A stretch of 64,000 nt of DNA from Laguncularia racemosa (GCA_037954665.1 JBBMOL010000183.1:629276-693275), one strand, 5' to 3'; positions 46,008-57,223 are shown, counted from the stretch's first letter. Notes: a model not told the origin generated them from the sequence alone. A program made the numbers and translations.

Positions 46008-46885
46008 TGTTGCGAGATCGGTTTGATCGGATTCCTAACTGATACGAACCACGCCAACCTATGACGAAACCCAATACCAATACGCTCGGAATTTGTTACC
46101 TAAGATGCCCAAACACCCTCAAGTGGAAACCGCAACCCGTTGTCTATAAGCGAGACAAGAACCTTGGTATAATATGAAGACGCCACAATCAAGATGAAAG
46201 ACCGATTGATAAGTCGAGATGAACGCCATGCAAATTAATCCGATAAGTTCTAGTTAGTTCTTGAAGAACCAAGAGAGGAGCCTCTCAAAACGTGTTGTTA
46301 ATGTTCTATGATATATCTTATGTTCTAAACCCTAGGAGCTTTATACTAGGGTTTACAATTCGTAACAATAAAGCCCAAAACGACATCACTTCAATAAGTT
46401 GCGTAAAAATAACAAAAACAGAACATGAAGGCCGACGGTGTAGACATGAAGGCCGGTGGCGTTGGAATGAAGGCCAGCGGCCTTGAGCCGGCGTTGGAGA
46501 CATACACGGCCGTGTACTTCTAGACGTGTATATTTCTGTGGATTTTCTTGACTCCATACACGGCCGTGCCTTTTGGCCGTGTATATGACCGTGTATGATT
46601 CTGTGTAATCTTAAGATTCCTACACGGCCGTACCTTGTAAATACACGCCCTCTTCACCCCGTATCCGGTATGATTTGTACAAGAACAAGGGTCTTCCTAT
46701 GGTTGTTCCAATCCATTCCAACTTCATGATTGCTCCAATCCTTTCCAGCTTCATGGACATCCTTTATCAACCCGTTAAGTGCTTCCTTGAGTCGTTTCGC
46801 TCAATTTCTTGTGATCGGTCCAGGCGGCACTTCAAGAGGATCCACATTCCTTCTTCCAACTTGACTCTCATTATGGATCTCATCA
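46008..46885 (-). repeat. 5' LTR of element B
   Basis: 878 bp, starting TGTTGCGAGATCGG on the plus strand and ending ATCTCATCA. The first 32 bases (46008-46039) are missing from both LTRs of A. ACACGGCCGTGT-type palindromes at 46502-46630. Confidence 0.93.
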
Positions 46886-46969
46886 GATCAATTAGGCTTA
46901 AAATCATTTAAATTAGGCTAAGGAACAAATGGAGAAAAGGAACAAGGGTTCGTGAACAACAGCATAGTA

Positions 46970-47290
46970 CATAGTCAAGTACATGCTTGTGTACCTATTT
47001 GGGTGTAGAAATACACATAGTGTATAGAAAGGTACATGGATGAAGGATATGCTTGTGTACTTGGGTGTGTCAAAATATGGAATTACATAAATAGGTACAT
47101 GGCCAACTACACGATTGTGTACTTAGGCATGCTAAAATACTAAAATCTATAGAAAGATACATGACCACTCTACATAATGATGTATCCAGCTATGCTAAAA
47201 TACCAAAATCCATATAACAATACATGGCCACTCTACACGACCGTGTATCCAAAAGTGCTAAAGTATACGACCTAAAACATGACTGTATGC
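46970..47290 (+). repeat. ~70-bp tandem array in C 3' LTR
   Basis: Counterpart of 29090-29400, with units containing ATAGAAAGATACATGACC, CACGACCGTGTATCC and GGCATGCTAAAATAC. Confidence 0.7.
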
Positions 47291-48445
47291 TTAGAGATAC
47301 TTTGTTTATCAACTTAATTTCTATATAGATGAATTTACATGCAACCTAGACATCTAGTAAAACCCTAGGAAGATCAGTAGAGAAGGATAAGTATTCCAAT
47401 GACGATCAAGTGAGTAAAATTAAGAACTTGTATTATTCTTAGATTAGTACTAAGAGTGAACTCTTGATAATTTGAAAAATTACCAACTAGCTGTTAGTCC
47501 AAGACAAGACTTACTTAAGACTATGGTTTTAGGTACATCTAGCTATGGTTATTTTTTATGCTTGTTTAGTTAGTGGTAAACTAGATTAAGTTGTAATGGA
47601 CTGGATTAAGTTGGTTTAAGTTGCTTGTCGTTAATTGTGCTTAGCTTAGCCTAGGGGCTTGTAGTGATAGATCCCTAGGGGGCACCCCAATGATCCTTGT
47701 GTAACATTGTTCTTAGTGGAGTTACACCTGGAAATGATCTAGGCTAGTTAAGGTTTAAGGTTTTAAGACTCATGGGTGTTGAGGCCCATAGTAGCAGTTC
47801 CTAATACTGTATTATGTATTTAACATTTATGTATGTTTAGTGGAGTCTTGAGTATCCTATTGGTATTATGAGGACTTAAGTAAAACAATAACTTACTAGA
47901 TGATGTTTAATGTCTCCATAAATGTATGTGACTTAATTTGTGCTTGTTCATCTGTATGTGTTTGTTGGCTGTACGTATTGGGTGTTAGCTTACCCCTCGA
48001 GGATTATTTTTTTTTTAAATGAAGGCACAAATGAATGCACTAACCAAGATGAGGACCTTAAATTGAATGTATAGGAGAGGGAAGATGAAGATTTATATTA
48101 TTATTATCGTGTTTAGGTATAGGATGAATTAGAGTTCTTTTTATGTTTTAAGCATGATGTTCTTGGGAAGGTAAGATACTATTAAATTTCTAGAAGTTTC
48201 AACTATTTTAGCTCTAGTTGAGAATAATTGTTAAGGTTGTATTAAGGAGTTCAATGGATGTAATGGGTTTTATTAGAATTATCACAAATGTTGTCAAAGG
48301 ATTTATTAAATTAGTGAATGTCAAGTATTACAGGTTATAGGCATGAATGGTGTTAGAGTGGGGTTAAGAGCCTTAATGTGTCCTTGCCTTATAAGGACAC
48401 ATGGAAGGCAGTAGTGCCCTAAGTTCCGAGACGTTACACTTTACA

Positions 48446-50336
48446 TGTAATACATGGTTCTAAAATATATATATATAGATATATATACATAATTATAAAA
48501 TCATAATTATTAAGTAAAATAATAAAATAAATAATATAAGTTCAAGGGCAATTTTGTCTTTTCTTAAGGAGACTATATAAATGACACTAACTTAAGGCTT
48601 CATCCTTTTGCTCATTTGTCAATTGCGATTCTAGAAACCTAAAGAGCCAGAGGACTCTACAAGAAAATTGACCTAAAGGTGAATCAAGCGGCAAATCAAA
48701 CAGGTAAAGATCGTAGCTCGTAAACAAAGATCTATTGTAACAATTGATATTAAAGATCATGGATTTGACTTGGTTATTCATAGGAATCGGGTTAAGGACG
48801 GATTGAACAAGCACATAAGTTGTCAAATTTAGAGTTCCAAGCATAATTTAAACCAAGTAAAAATTCTAATTCATGTAAAGTAAGTAGATATTCCATGTTT
48901 TATGGTTAATTTAAATCTAGGAGCAATAAATTTAGAATTAAGATGAATTAATAATAGAGAAATTAGGGTCTACAAAGAGGAACTGAGAGATACACAGTCG
49001 TGTATTGCTCGTGTTGAATCCAAACTTTATAAAAAGATATACGGCCTCCCAACATGGCTGTGTCTCACCCATATTGAACCTAAACCTTACAGAAAGATAC
49101 ATGGCCTCCTAACATAGTCGTGTTTCACTCGTACTAAACCCAAACCTTACATAAAGGTACACAACCTTTGACACGATTGTGTATTATCCCGTGTTAAGCT
49201 ATATAGTCTCTAACATGGGTATGTTGAGAGAAAAATAATTTAATTTTATATCTATTGAACTTCTAATTAAACTAATTTCTACACAACCTAGAAAGTTAGT
49301 AAGACCGCAGATAATCTAATAGATTAAGAGAATTAAGGAATTAAGCTATTCTTAGATTAAAACTAAGAAGGATGTATTGATGTTGTATAAATTTCAACTT
49401 AGCTTAAGTTTAAGACCAGATGTACTTAAGGCTAGGATTTTAGGTATGTGTTTATCTTGTTTGATGGTTATGTTTGTTAGGTAGTTATTAATGAATTGGA
49501 TGTAAGAATTAAGTAATTTAATGTTATATTTGAATGAAATGTTTCATGTTGTTTATGTTATATTTGGATTTAATGTTATATTTGAATGAAACCAGTGGCA
49601 AATCTCTAGGGGGTACCTCGATGATCGATATGCCGCATTTTCTCTAGTGGAGCTGCATATCAAAATGGTTTGAGATAGATTAGGATTAGATGGGGCCCAC
49701 AATAGCAGTTCCCATTAGGACAATATTATGTGTATTAAGATTATGAGTACCCCTATGTTGTGAAATTGATTATGAATGATGTGTAAGTTGATGTGTGATT
49801 GTATTGTGGATTAACGTTGAATATGTGCATGTCTTATAAGTGTGTTGTGTCATGCACATGTAGGTGTGGTACTCACATACTAAGCTTAGGCTCACCCCCA
49901 TTCCTATATTTGTTTAGCTGTAGGTGAGAATGGCGAGAAAATAAAGTTTGATGAGAATGAAAACTTGCTGGGACATTACATAGATGAAAATGAGGGAGAG
50001 CATTATCACTATGTGGATGAGGAGTGAGGAAATTAGGAAGAGTTGTAATTTGAAATTTTATTTGTTGAATTGAAATTATGGAGACAATAGCATGCTTTTA
50101 GTTATCTTAATTAGTAAAGGGAAATATTTGTTTATCTTGGGATTATTGTTTCTATTAGATGATGAGAATTTGAATGACACATTTGAGAGTCATTTGTTTT
50201 ATTGAAGTTTTAGTAGTATGATTATTGATGGAGATGAATAGGTTTTGAGGAATTATAGAGTTTTAGAGCCTTAGCATGTCGCTTTATAGTGTTAACATGT
50301 AGTGGGCTATGATGTTCTAAGTTTTGGAGCATTATA
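48446..50336 (+). repeat. 5' LTR of element E
   Basis: Pairs with 55455-57223. Early part has TATATATA and TAATTATTAAGTAAAAT runs, a GACTATATAAA box near 48571, a tandem array at 48985-49215, and an acidic short frame near 49925-50046. Confidence 0.92.
48985..49215 (+). repeat. ~70-bp tandem array in E 5' LTR
   Basis: Three to four diverged units of AAACCTTACAGAAAGATACA, GGCCTCCTAACAT..CGTGT, TCACCCRTRTTGAACC. The unit is unlike C's in detail but has the same GATACA..GGCC..CGTGT core. Confidence 0.7.
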
Positions 50337-50343
50337 GCTTAAG

Positions 50344-50355
50344 TGGTATCAAAGC
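50344..50355 (+). other. Primer-binding site of element E
   Basis: TGGTATCAAAGC, one change from the initiator-Met PBS, seven bases inside the LTR. Confidence 0.8.
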
Positions 50356-50783
50356 ATAGGTTTTGATAATCTTTAGAATTTAGGATATGATTAAATAGAG
50401 ATTAGGTTTATGAATCTTAGAATTAAGTAATGATCAATAGGTATATGATTCAATCAGTAGAAGGTTATGTTTATGAATCTTAGAATTAAGTAATGATCAA
50501 TAGGTATAGGATTCAATCAGTAGAAGGTAAGTTGGAATCATTAGAAGACTAAGTAGATGATCTATAGAACCATAAGAAATGAAGAGAGTGGGTAAATTAA
50601 GGGATAACTATTATATTATGTTACTTCAATTATTTTATGTAATTGTATTTTACTGTATATTCTTGTTTATTTATATAGAGTTATATATATGTATAAACTT
50701 GATTATACAAGGATGTATACTGTCACTAACTTCCCTTATAAATTCTAACTTTGGGATCATTCTAATATCTCAATTTACATAGA

Positions 50784-51830
50784 ATGCCTCTAAGAAGAAG
50801 TATCATGCAGGGTTTATCTAGTGCTAGATAGGGTGGAGATGCCATAGAGGATAGGAACCCTTAAAGACTACCTTAGTAGGAAACCCTTAAGTAGGCTAAT
50901 GTCATAGCTACTTAGTTGCTAGAGACTATAAATGCTTTAGTGGGAATGTTGGCACAACAACAACAACAACAAGCTATAAGACCTATTAGGCCTGTAGAGG
51001 AACCTTATAGGTTGGATAAATTTGTAAGGCTAGCTACGGAGTTCCACCCAAAGGTTGATGATCCAATAGAGGTTGAATATTGGATCATTAAGATTGAAAG
51101 GACTTTTGAAACCTTCATGGTCCCTGAAGATAGGAAGGTAAGATATGTTATTTATATGTTGAAGGGAGCAGTTGTAGTTTGGTGGACTAGTATGTCTAGA
51201 TTGGTAGGAGCACCTAACTAATGGAAGAGGTTTAAGGAGCTCTTTTATGAAAAGTACTTCCTCGGTAGCATTAGAAACAAAGTGGAAGTAGATTATTCTA
51301 ACTGTCAGTAGGGCAATAAATCTGTGGAGGCATATGAAGTAGAGCTAAATCACTTAAGCAAGTTCTTGCCAGAATTAATGAGAGGGGATGATGCTTCCTA
51401 AGCAAGAAGATTTTTTAGGAGATTAAAGCCTATCCTGCAACATAAAGTGGAGGCTTTTTAGTTAATTTTATATGCAAAAGTAGTTATCAAAGTAAAATAC
51501 ATGGAGTAGAGTAAAAAGAAAATAGAGGAACAATTATCCCGCAAATTAAGATTAGTTTTGGGGAAAAGGCATATTTTTAACATACCTCATACAAACAAAG
51601 GAAAAAGGCTAGCTGTATATCTAAGCAAACCTGTGGCTTATGTGCTTAGACCTCTTCAAACTAGGCCTATACCTCTAGCACTACCTCCACCGCCATATGC
51701 AGGACTAGGTGTAAGGTGTCATAGATGTTTGGGACCCCATGATCTGCAGTAGTGTAAATGACCTGAAGGGGCATGCTTCTCTTGTGGCAAAACAAGACAC
51801 ACTAGTAGAAGTTGCACAAAAAAAGGACCC
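50784..51830 (+). pseudogene. Gag of element E
   Basis: Start ATG 50784 (MPLRRSIMQG). A 101-codon open segment at 50916-51221 has a poly-Gln run (AQQQQQQA) and the capsid core: RLDKFVRLATEFHPKVDDPI, VEYWIIKIERTFETF, DRKVRYVIYMLKGAVVVWW. Two adjacent zinc knuckles lie at about 51718-51825: CHRCLGPHDLQ, stop, C, and CFSCGKTRHTSRSC, the latter intact. Stops occur mainly at Gln and Trp codons. Confidence 0.82.
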
Positions 51831-52039
51831 TCCCTCAGAACTTTTACTATATCTATAAGCAAAGAGGGCATAGATCCTTCAAATGTGGTGCTCATCATAA
51901 CCAGATGGTTGTACTCCCATAAGCACAATAGCCTATAAGACTTGCAGCCAGAGGACTACTATGTAAAAATCAAAACGTTGGACCATGACAGAGGGCATTT
52001 GGTAAGATGTTTGCATTGCAACAGCAATAGGATACTCCT

Positions 52040-53343
52040 GATTGGGATACCATAGCAAGTACACTGCTCATAAACTCAAATACTGCCTATGTATTATTTA
52101 ACATAGGTGCAACAAATTTCTGCATATCACCTGTGTTTATGAATGTATGTGGAATGAAATCTATTGTATCGGATGATTCTATGATTGTAAATACTCCTTT
52201 TAGAGTAGGAGGGAAATTAGATGAAATATGTAAAGATGTGGAGATTGTAATACATGGCAAGAAAATGCCAATTGAATTGTTTCTATTAGAGATGATAGAA
52301 TTTGATCTAATTCTAAGAGTGCACTGATTGTCTTAGTACTATGCCAATATAGATTGTCACAATCTAGTGGTTAGGTTTAATTTTCCTAATGAGGAACAAG
52401 TTGTATTCAAGTTAGATCTATAGAGACCTACAACTCTTCCAACATACGGTTGTGGAATAAAGGAAGACCGTCAGCCTTATCAGTAGAGATAGGATAGGTT
52501 AAGGAATTAGGAAATGTGTATGTAGTGAATGAGTATGTAGACGTTTTTCTCAAGAATTTGCCAAGTTTACTGCCAACTAGAGAGATAAAGTTTTGTATCA
52601 TTCTTGTACTAGGAATGGCACCCATATCTAAAGCACCATATAAAATGGCACCTACTAAACTATCTAAACTGAAGACTCAACTTCAAGAGCTTCAAGATAG
52701 TGGGTTTATTAGACCAAGTATTTCATGATGGAGTGCTCCAATGTTCTTTATTAAGAAGAAGGATGGGAGTATGAGGCTGTGCATAGATTATAGGGAGCTA
52801 AACCAAGCTACAATCAAGAACAAATACCTTCTCTCCAAGATTGATGACCTATTTGATCAATTATAGGGAGCTCAAGTCTTCTCTAAAATTGATTTGAACT
52901 CAAGGTACCATCAGTTAAGAATTAACGAGGAAGACATACAAAAAACTACTTTTAGGACTCGGTATGGTCACTACGAGTTTCAGGCGATACCTTTTGGTTT
53001 AACAAATGCTCCAGTAGCCTTCATAGACCTCATGAATAGAGTGCTTAGAGACTGGCTAAGCCAGTTTGTAGTAGCTTTCATAGATGATATCCTCATCTAT
53101 TCTAAGAGCAGAGAAGAACATAAAGCACATCCCATGATAATATTAAGAAGACTTAAGGAAGAAAAACATTATGCTAAATTCAATAAGTGTGAATTTTGGT
53201 TGGAACAGGTATCCTTCTCAAGGAATTTGGTGAATAAGAGTGCAATATTAGGAGACCCTAAGAAGGTAAAGGCAGTATGTGATTGGCCAAGACTGATAAT
53301 TATAACAGAAATAAGGAGTTTTCTAAGATTATCTAGGTATTAA
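52040..53343 (+). pseudogene. Protease and reverse transcriptase of element E
   Basis: Protease: NSNTAYVLFNIGATNFCISP (active site Asp lost; the family has FDSGATHSF), then PIELFLLEMIEFDLILRVH. RT: LPSLLPTREIKFCIILVLGM, SAPMFFIKKKDGSMRLCIDY, RELNQATIKNKY, SKIDLNSRYHQLRI, FGLTNAPVAFIDLMNRV and the catalytic VVAFIDDILIYSKS at 53068-53109 with both Asp present. A stop after RPSIS and another in QLQGAQ interrupt the frame. A tether follows at 53300-53400. Confidence 0.85.
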
Positions 53344-53445
53344 AGATGCTTTGTAGAAGGATTCTCTCGATTAGCAACTCCCTTGACTCAACTGATAAAG
53401 AAGAAGGTTAAGTTTGTATAGAGTGATGAATGTGAAAGCAGCATC

Positions 53446-53874
53446 ATGACACTGAAGAATAAATTGATGGCAGCTCTAGTGTTAGCTCTACTAAAGACAA
53501 AAGAAGAATTTGAAGTATCCAGTGATGCATCAAATCAAGGTTTGGAGTGTGTGCTTATGTATAATGGAAGAGTAATTGCATATGCCCCTTGCCAACTAAA
53601 ACGGTATGAAAAAAATTACCCCATCTATGACCTGGAGTTAGCTACTGTGATCTTGGCATTGAAATTGTGGAGACACTATCTTTATAGGGAGCAGTATAAA
53701 ATATTTATAGATCATAAAAGTTTGAAGTATCTATTTACTCATAAAGAATTGAATATGAGGCAAAGAAGGTGGCTAAAATTGATGAATGATTATGCTGTGG
53801 AATTTCACTATCACCCTAGAAAAGCAAATGTGGTTACAGATGCTTTAAGTAGGAATAAATATATAAAATTGTAG
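53446..53874 (+). pseudogene. RNase H of element E
   Basis: A 142-codon open frame. EEFEVSSDASNQGLECVLMY (first Asp present; the Gly pair after it is altered), YEKNYPIYDLELATVILALK (Glu), LWRHYLYREQYKIFIDHKSL (Asp) and NVVTDALSR (Asp), so the catalytic residues look complete. It removes the RNA strand of the hybrid during reverse transcription. It ends at a TAG after NKYIKL. Confidence 0.85.
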
Positions 53875-54099
53875 TATTAATCACATCTTATAGAAAAATA
53901 CTAAAAGACATGGATAAGCTGAAATTGGAAATGGTGAAACAGGAAGTGGGAAATAGGTTGGCTACACTTAGTATCTAACCTAATATTGTCGATTAGATTA
54001 AAACTACACAAATGGGAGATCCTGGAATTCAGAAGATAAAGAGCAAAATAGAACAGGGTGAAGCCACTGAATTTGTGGTAAATGCTGAAGGGGTAGTTA

Positions 54100-55410
54100 A
54101 GTAAGGTAATAGATCGTGTGTTCTAGATAATACAAAATTAAAGAAGAAGATAATAAAAGAAGCCCATTACTCAAGGTATATAGTACACCTAGGAAGCACT
54201 AAGATGTACAAGGATCTAAAGAATAATTACTGGTAGAAAAATATGAAACCGGAGATAGTAGAATACGTGTCCAAGTGTCTCACATGTCAGCAAATAAGGA
54301 TTAAGCACCAAAGACTAACTGGTGAGTTACAACTTCTTCCTATACTTAAATGGAAGTGGGAACATGTAACTATGAATTTTGTTATAGCACTCTCAAAAAC
54401 CAAGGAGAAATATGATGCAAATTTGGGTGATAGTAGATAGATAGATCAAGTCAGCCCATTTCTTGCCAATTAAGGTAGACTACTAACTAAAAAGCTTACT
54501 CAAATGTACATCGGAGAGATTATTAAATTACATAGGGTATCGGCTACTGTTACATCTAAAAGGGAAACTCGATTTGTGAGCAGATTTTGGAAAAGTCTAC
54601 ATCAAGCCCTAGGAACCAAACTCTAGTTTAGTATTGTATTTCATCTTCAAACATATGGGTAGTTTAAGAAGACTATCCAAATTCTAGAAGATCTACTACG
54701 AGCTTATACATTAGATCAAGGGGATAATTGGAATGATCACTTACCTCTAGTAGAATTTGCTAATAACAATAGTTACCAAGTTACTATATAGATGGCTCCC
54801 TATGAAGCATTGTATGGCAGGAAGTGTAGATCTCCATTACATTGGAATGAAGTGGGAGAAAGATGAATACTAGGACCAAAGATAGTGCAGAAAATAGTAA
54901 ACAAAGTTAAAGTAATAAAGCAATAAATTCTATCAGCCTAGAGTCGCTAGAAAAGTTATGTAGACAAACAGCGACGCCCTCTAGAATTTGAAGTTGGGGA
55001 TAAAGTCTTACTAAAGATATCTCCAACTAAAGGGATAATCAGGTTTGGATTATGGGGTAAGTTAAATCCAAGATACGTGGGTCCATTTGAAATTCTAGAA
55101 AGAATTGGAACAGGTACATATAGGTTGGCCTTACCTCCAAGTCCAGCCAGGGTACATAATGTGTTTCATGTATCGATGTTAAGAAAATATGTACTAAACC
55201 TAGATCAAGTAGTAGCCTTGGAACCCTTGAAGGTACAACTAGACTTATCTCTATAGAAAGACTTGTGAGAATAGTAGACATAAAGGAACAAGTATTAAGA
55301 AGAAGAAGAATTCCCTATGTCAAAGTACAGTTGACAAATAAAAAAGAATGAGAGGCAATATGGGAATTAGAAGAAGAAATGAAGAAAAAGTATCCAAAAC
55401 TCTTTTGAAT
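54100..55410 (+). pseudogene. Integrase and chromodomain-like tail of element E
   Basis: The zinc domain reads EAHYSRYIVHLGSTKMYKDL and EIVEYVSKCLTCQQIRIKHQ (CxxC present; His partly kept). The core is degraded: SAHFLPIK, a shifted Asp region, FHLQTYG and LVEFANNNSYQ. The C-terminus at 54960-55260 has LEFEVGDKVLLKISPTKGII, GPFEILERIGTGTYRLALPP and HNVFHVSMLRKYV. It then reads KEQVLRRRRIPYVKVQLTNK and AIWELEEEMKKKYPKLF, a Tekay/Del-like chromodomain remnant. Several stops. Confidence 0.8.
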
Positions 55411-55445
55411 TCCAAGTAACTTTCGAGGACAAAAGTTTCTATAAT

Positions 55446-55454
55446 GGGGGAGAA
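55446..55454 (+). other. Polypurine tract of element E
   Basis: GGGGGAGAA immediately before the 3' LTR start TGTAACATATGG. Confidence 0.85.
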
Positions 55455-57223
55455 TGTAACATATGGTTCTAATATATATATATATACATAATTATATAAT
55501 CATAATTATTAAGTAAAATGATAAAATAATATTATAAGATTAAGGGCAATTTTACAAATAAGGCTAAGAGATGGGGGTAGTTTCATATTTTTCTGATGGG
55601 ACTATATAAACTACTCTAACCTAGGGTTTCATCCTTTTGCTCATTTGTCAATTGCGATTGCAGAAACCTAAAGAGCGAGAGGACCCTATAGGAAAATTGG
55701 CATAAAGGTGAATCAAGCAGCAAATCAAACACGTAAAGATCATAGCTCATAAACAAAGATCTATTGTAAAAATTGATATTAAAGATCATAGATTTGAGTT
55801 GGTTGTTCATAGGAATTAGGTTTAAGGATGGATTGAACAAGCATAGAAGTCATTGAATTTGAAGTTCCAAGCATAATTTGAACCAAGTAAGAATTCTAAT
55901 TCGTGTAAAGTAATTAGAAATTCCATGTTTTACAGTTAATTTAAATCTAAGAGTGATAGATTTAGAATTAGGATGAATTAATAATAGAGAAATTAAGGTT
56001 TATGAAGAGGAACCAAGAGATACACGACCTCTCAACAAGGTCGTGTTTTGCCCGTGTTGAACCCAAACCTTATAGAAAGATACACAGCCTCTCAACACAA
56101 TTGTGTCTCACCCATGTTGAACCTAAACTTTACAAAAAGATACACGACCTCCTAACATGGTCATGTCTCACTCGTGCTAAACTTAGACCTTACAAAAAGG
56201 TACACAACCTTTGACATGGTCATGTATTATCCCATGTTGAGCTATACGGTTTCCAGCATGGCTATGTTGAGTGAAAAATAACTTAATTGTATATCTATTT
56301 AACTTCTAATTAAACTAATTTCCACACAATCTAGATAGTTAGTATAATCGTAGATAATCTAATAGATTATGAAATTAAGGAATTATACTATTCTTAAGTT
56401 AGTACTAAGAAGGATGTACTGATGTTGTACAGATTCGGCTTAGTGAATGAAATGTTGCATGTTGTTTGTGTTTTGCTCGACCTATGGGCCCGCAATAGCA
56501 AATTCCTAGGGGGCACCTCAATGATCATTATGTCGTGTTGTCCCTAGTGGAGCTACGTATCGAAATGATCTAAGATAAATCAGGGTTAAATGGGACCCGT
56601 AGTGGTAGTTCCTACTAGGACAATATTGTGTGTATCAAGGCTATGAGTACCCCTATGCTGTGAAATTGATGATGAATGATGTGTGATTGTGTTATGGATT
56701 AACGTTGCATATTTGCATGTGTTATTAGTCAGGTGTGTCATGCACATGTAGGTGTGGTGCTCACGTACTAAGCTTAGGCTTACCCCCTATTCCTATTTTT
56801 TTTTTTTAGTTGTAGGTGAGAATGACAAGCAAGTAGAGTATGATGAAAATGGAAACTTGGTAGGATATTATATGGATGAAAATGGAAGAGAGCATTATTA
56901 CTACGTGGATAAGGAGCAAGGAAGTTGGAAAGACTTGTAATTTGGAATTTTATTAGTTGAATTGAAATTGTGGAGATAATAGCATACACTTAGTTATGTT
57001 AATTAATATAGGAAAATATTTGTTTGTCTTGAGATTATTGTTTCTATTAGATAATGAGAATTGGAATAACTCATCTGAGAATCATTTGTTTTATTAAAGT
57101 TTTAGTAGTATGATTGTTAATGGAGATTAATAGGTTTTAAAGAATTATGGAGTCTTAAAGCCTTAGCGTATCGCTTTATAGTAGTGAGACAGGTTATGAT
57201 ATTCCATGTTTTGGGGTATTACA
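55455..57223 (+). repeat. 3' LTR of element E
   Basis: Pairs with 48446-50336. Array at 56005-56260 (units with AAAGATACACGACCTCCTAA and CATGGTCATGT). About 120 bases shorter than the 5' LTR because of internal gaps, mainly around 56430. Confidence 0.92.
56812..56940 (+). other. Acidic, Tyr-rich short frame in E 3' LTR
   Basis: Follows a T-run and TTAG, then VGENDKQVEYDENGNLVGYY, MDENGREHYYYVDKEQGSWK, DL and stop. The 5' LTR copy at 49925-50046 keeps the same frame and stop (FDENENLLGHYIDENEGEHY), with two internal stops. The frame has no ATG at its head; the T-run plus AG looks like a splice acceptor. No known family. Confidence 0.4.

Larger units (their letters stand above)
41269..46885 (-). 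mobile_element. Element B: internally deleted sister of A in C's 3' LTR
   Basis: Same family as A by protein and LTR sequence, minus strand. The intact 5' LTR is 46008-46885 (878 bp). The 3' LTR survives only at 41269-41802, because one deletion removed the rest of that LTR and most of integrase. Perfect GATCA duplications lie at 41264-41268 and 46886-46890. The gag is the best preserved in the window (328 codons). It lies 65 bp (in LTR coordinates) from the place where A entered C's other LTR. Confidence 0.93.
14754..48438 (+). mobile_element. Element C: Tekay/Del-like Ty3/gypsy retrotransposon carrying nested insertions
   Basis: The 5' LTR is 14754-30539 and the 3' LTR 40803-48438, both interrupted. 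CTTTA target duplications lie at 14749-14753 and 48439-48443. LTRs start TGTMAWTA and end TTACA. Removing inserts D, A, G, F and B and their duplicated sites leaves about 8.9 kb, with LTRs of about 2 kb. Internal order is PBS, gag, zinc knuckle, protease, RT, RNase H, integrase and a chromodomain-like tail, all on the plus strand with many stops. It sits in LINE K and is older than D, A, G, F and B, which are inside it. Confidence 0.88.
40803..48438 (+). repeat. 3' LTR of element C (two segments)
   Basis: 40803-41268 and 46891-48438, interrupted by B. Ends GACGTTACA before the CTTTA duplication. Where B sits, the 5' LTR has the uninterrupted CAATGATCAATTAGG (about 29024-29038). Confidence 0.88.
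48446..57223 (+). mobile_element. Element E: Tekay/Del-like Ty3/gypsy retrotransposon
   Basis: LTRs 48446-50336 (1,891 bp) and 55455-57223 (1,769 bp) start TGTAAYA and end GGAGCATTATA or GGGGTATTACA. Perfect TTACA duplications lie at 48441-48445 and 57224-57228. Full gag-PR-RT-RH-IN-chromo order on the plus strand. It is a distant relative of C (same protein order and tail, different LTRs) and better preserved. Its target duplication overlaps that of C, so E entered two bases beyond C's duplicated site. Confidence 0.93.
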
